A stretch of DNA of 64,000 bases from Owenia fusiformis (Eukaryota > Annelida > Polychaeta > Sabellida > Oweniidae). Below, piece by piece: positions 60,837 to 64,000 of this stretch. Location of the stretch: NCBI GenBank assembly GCA_903813345.2, contig CAIIXF020000007.1:2483730-2547729 (forward strand), in the 5' to 3' direction. Position 1 is the first letter of the stretch; each line of letters begins with the position of its first letter. A program made the translations under genes and the position numbers. The notes under the pieces were generated by a model. That model made no database searches, was not told the origin of the DNA, and worked only from the letters and a program-made list of their open reading frames with translations.

Positions 60837-63800
60837 TTATTGATATTTAAAAAGTGATTTCCCACTCTCCCCAACATTAACACAAATTGCTAAAATTACA
60901 AAAAGTCAGCATTTGACATGTCTTAATGTAAGTCTACTGCAAAAGTAACCAATCGATAAGTGATTCTTCTGATGATAATCAGAGAAAACTACTTGAAACT
61001 CAAGAGTGTCACATGAATGTCACCTTGAACCAACCGGTAGTTACTATGTACAAGTGATTCAAATGGGTGTCTGTGACTGTGAAAATGTATAGGGTTTGAG
61101 GGGGTTAGTTTTCTCCAGTATGTAGTGCCAATTTGGCTGTCTTTCAACAAGAGTCTGAATTGCTCTTCTTCTATTAAAGACCAAGTCAATCTCACAACAT
61201 TGTTTTTCAAAACATAATAATAATTACATTTCAGATTAACCCCTTCTCTTAAATATGGAATCAAACATTTCCTTATTTTTCAAATCAAAATTATTTTAAT
61301 ATAATTTGTTGTAGACTACATAATCACACATTGAGTTAATGACATTTACAATAGCACAAGGAAAAATAGCAATTGCAATCATAATTCACAATGATCTTTT
61401 GGTTTAGGAATTCGATAATCTGAATCATGGAGAGATCTCAGCGTAAGGATTGACACAAGACTTCAAAATCATACTTTCATTTTGTATAGATAAAATTCTG
61501 ATCCATATACCAGTCTATTATGATAATGGATGATCAAATATTTGAAATATTGAAACGGTGTTGTACTGCATTCAGCAAGCCTTGGTTGGCAACATCGTCT
61601 TTTCTGGATTATCCTTGAGAATTTGTTCCAGAGAGTGCTTTTTGATCATGTATTGACTTTGTTATGGCTGTATACAGTTGCTGCTGTATGTAAAAGTAAC
61701 ACAATCAAAATAATGTACAATTGCTTAGGTATGCCTATATCCATCACCATGGCAATTTGATATCACAAATGTAAATTAAAATGAGAAAGGATCAAATATC
61801 AAGTACACATATGCATAAATGTACATTTACATGTAATCACTTTTAACATACAGAATATCTATTGATGAGAAATTATCTGTGCAATTAAAATTGTAAAAGT
61901 GCCATAAGTCTGAGATTATTTAGATAGATGCTATTTGTTCATTTGAACATAAATAGACAATAGACATCTTGCATAAAGTCTTTATGTGCCCCCTCCCCCA
62001 CTTTGTCCTTAACACAGTTTGGGGAAATACTGAAATTATAGATGCTTTGGGACTATTATATGGCATAGACTTGCCGTCTATAGAGAATAAGACTTATATA
62101 GATAGATTTTAGTGTTCTGACCAAGAATACTGCGTGTGGCTGATGGGCTGGTGTCATGAGAAAAGTTTGAAAAGGCATACACACCTTTTTATTTTATGGG
62201 CAAATTCTTTCAAACTGAGGACAGAAATGAAGTATTGTATCAAGATCTGTCAATGCTGCAAGTTTTAGGTTATTTTGAATCTTTTTAATTTTGATTTAGC
62301 TTAGAATCAGAGTTAGGCACTGAGCATATTTGCCTTTTTTGAATGACTGGCACATCATTAATTTGATTGATGATAATTTGATATTTTTAATTTGATATAT
62401 TTCTGTACTAAAAGTACGAGAATATTATTGGTGCTTTTATATTTACAATGTATAGTAGTATGATAAATATGCATTGTAGTACTGTATTATTATATGAGTG
62501 GCATTACAGGAAAATCAGTCTTATAAATGGATTGGAATTTATAATTAAAATAAATACTTCCACTTTGTGAATTTTCTACAGAAAATAGAGTATTTCAAAC
62601 AGGTTTTTAGTTGTATTATATTAAACAGAGAATAAAACTTAAAATGATGTGTGTTAAGGCTAATTTTCTTGTGACCTGGCTCAGTTATTGATGTATGATT
62701 ATAACAATGCATTCTGATATACCCTTCTTATCTACCTACCTATGAAGTAGTAGAAGGTGGGGTATCTCAATGATTACAATGGCTTTAACCTCTTACTGAA
62801 GGAACACTTTGAACTGTATTGTAACACATTATATGCCATGTCCAGATCGTACATGCTTTTGCACAACTACTTTGCAAATGCACAACATTTACATAAATTA
62901 TACAAAAGAACCGATGTGTTAAGGCTTCATTTGTGTGAACTAAGTGAAAAATACATCAATATTTTCATTTTGACCAAAGCCACCTTAACAGTTAGGGGCC
63001 TGTGTTATTTTTCATGAAAAAACTGTTTGGGTGTGGCGTAAGGTGAATTCAAAGGTTCTTATTTTATTCATTAGACTTATCACTTCTGTTATCTCCTATA
63101 AGACAGGTCACTTGTTAATCTTTGGTTACTGTGACCTGACAATTTGTATATTGAGTTTCATTTCATCAATAGAATATTTTGTCTCTTATTATGGCTTAAT
63201 AGCCAATCAGTTGAATGTATTTGTGTCTGGGGTAAACTTTATTTTAAGATTTCATGTAAAGCTTTCTTTGTTGGTGATTGAATGAGGGACTCAGTACCAT
63301 TTCCAGTGGTTCAAAGAGGGCATTATCCAATTACAAGAATCTGGTACTCTTGGTAGTGGTTCAATATCGGGTTCAATATGAACCTACAATGCATTTGATA
63401 GAAATACAGAAAGCTCAGTAGAGGTCTGCCATCTATATGAGTAATTTTATGCCACTACCTTTAGTTTATTTCGGCAGGCCTGTAGCCAGGATTTGCTAAG
63501 GGGGGATGGGGGGTTTTCAGTTTTCGAAAATTTCCAGGGGGGATTCACATTTGACAATTTTGGCCCAAATATGGCTAAAATCACTTGAGAAGTGCTCAAA
63601 ATGGTGAAAAACTGCATGATTTTGAAAGGTCAGGGGGGGGGTTGCAAATCCCCCCCTCTGGCTACAGGCCTGTTAGGTTTTGTATTGTGATTTATTTTTA
63701 TTATGTTGTTTTTGTTGTTGTTTGGCTTTAGACCAGAATGGTTCATTATTGATTTCATTTTATTCATTAGCTATTTTCGTGGCATCCTGTAAATTACATT

Positions 63801-64000
63801 AAGATATCTGCTATATTCAAGCAGTTTCTGATATTTAAGATAATTATACACACATACATTTAAATCTTTGTATTTGAAGTCTTCTTAAATGTGGACACCT
63901 CAAACTGTTTTCCATCCTCATTGGATATCCCATTGAGTATCATATTGTCAAAACCTCAAATGTGAACAGTTTTAGCCAGGCCCAATAGTATTCAAATGAG
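60837..64000. other. Intergenic DNA without a recognised gene
   Basis: AT-rich sequence with only chance reading frames (for example 62757-63285). Apart from the element at 63475-63672 I see no gene, RNA or clear repeat. Confidence 0.6.
63475..63672. mobile_element. 198-bp MITE with CAGGCCTGTAGCCAG termini
   Basis: A perfect 15-bp inverted repeat CAGGCCTGTAGCCAG...CTGGCTACAGGCCTG is followed inwards by G-rich and C-rich tracts that also pair. It is a short relative of the element at 29561-30474. No clear target-site duplication was seen. Confidence 0.75.

Noticed and set aside
62757-63285. Two adjacent plus-strand frames of 84-86 codons
   Set aside because: AT-rich, Leu/Ile/Phe-heavy chance frames without splice context or similarity to known families.

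Overview
This window is animal nuclear DNA. It is AT-rich, its genes are split by GT-AG introns, its 3' ends carry AATAAA signals, and it holds many transposon relics but no operons. The gene families (GABP beta, TLNRD1, PX-domain SGK, SLC7, SLC46, FkbM-type methyltransferase, RS-rich zinc-finger protein) point to a bilaterian, probably a marine invertebrate. I cannot fix the phylum from sequence alone.

Layout. (1) About 0.4-22.2 kb, + strand: a 16-exon gene for a protein of at least 1,631 aa with four U1/matrin-like zinc fingers, proline-rich and RS-rich repeats; its 5' end lies outside the window. (2) About 23.9-35.0 kb, - strand: a nine-exon SLC7 light-chain amino-acid transporter, tail-to-tail with gene 1, whose introns are full of nested inverted-repeat elements. 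(3) 35.5-37.55 kb: a nearly perfect inverted repeat with 874-bp arms, just upstream of the SLC7 start. (4) 39.3-40.8 kb, - strand: an intronless SGK3-type kinase with a PX domain. (5) 42.5-47.5 kb, + strand: a three-exon SLC46-type transporter whose second intron holds a complete two-exon FkbM methyltransferase gene on the opposite strand. (6) 49.2-56.2 kb, - strand: GABP beta (ankyrin repeats plus C-terminal zipper). One intron holds a roughly 1-kb minisatellite with higher-order structure; another is almost wholly a 1.3-kb hAT-like element with target-site duplication. (7) 58.7-60.4 kb, + strand: TLNRD1, head-to-head with GABP beta across a shared promoter region that carries ETS (GABP-type) and NRF1-like motifs. 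(8) 60.4-64 kb: no gene recognised, only short inverted-repeat elements.

The genes do not form an operon-like pathway. The reconstructed exon junctions keep frame in all seven genes. The most unusual items are the 874-bp inverted repeat, the minisatellite, the nested gene pair, the intronless SGK3-like gene, the TLNRD1 intron, and the GABP-type sites at the GABP beta promoter. I saw no wholly new defence-like or enzymatic system.
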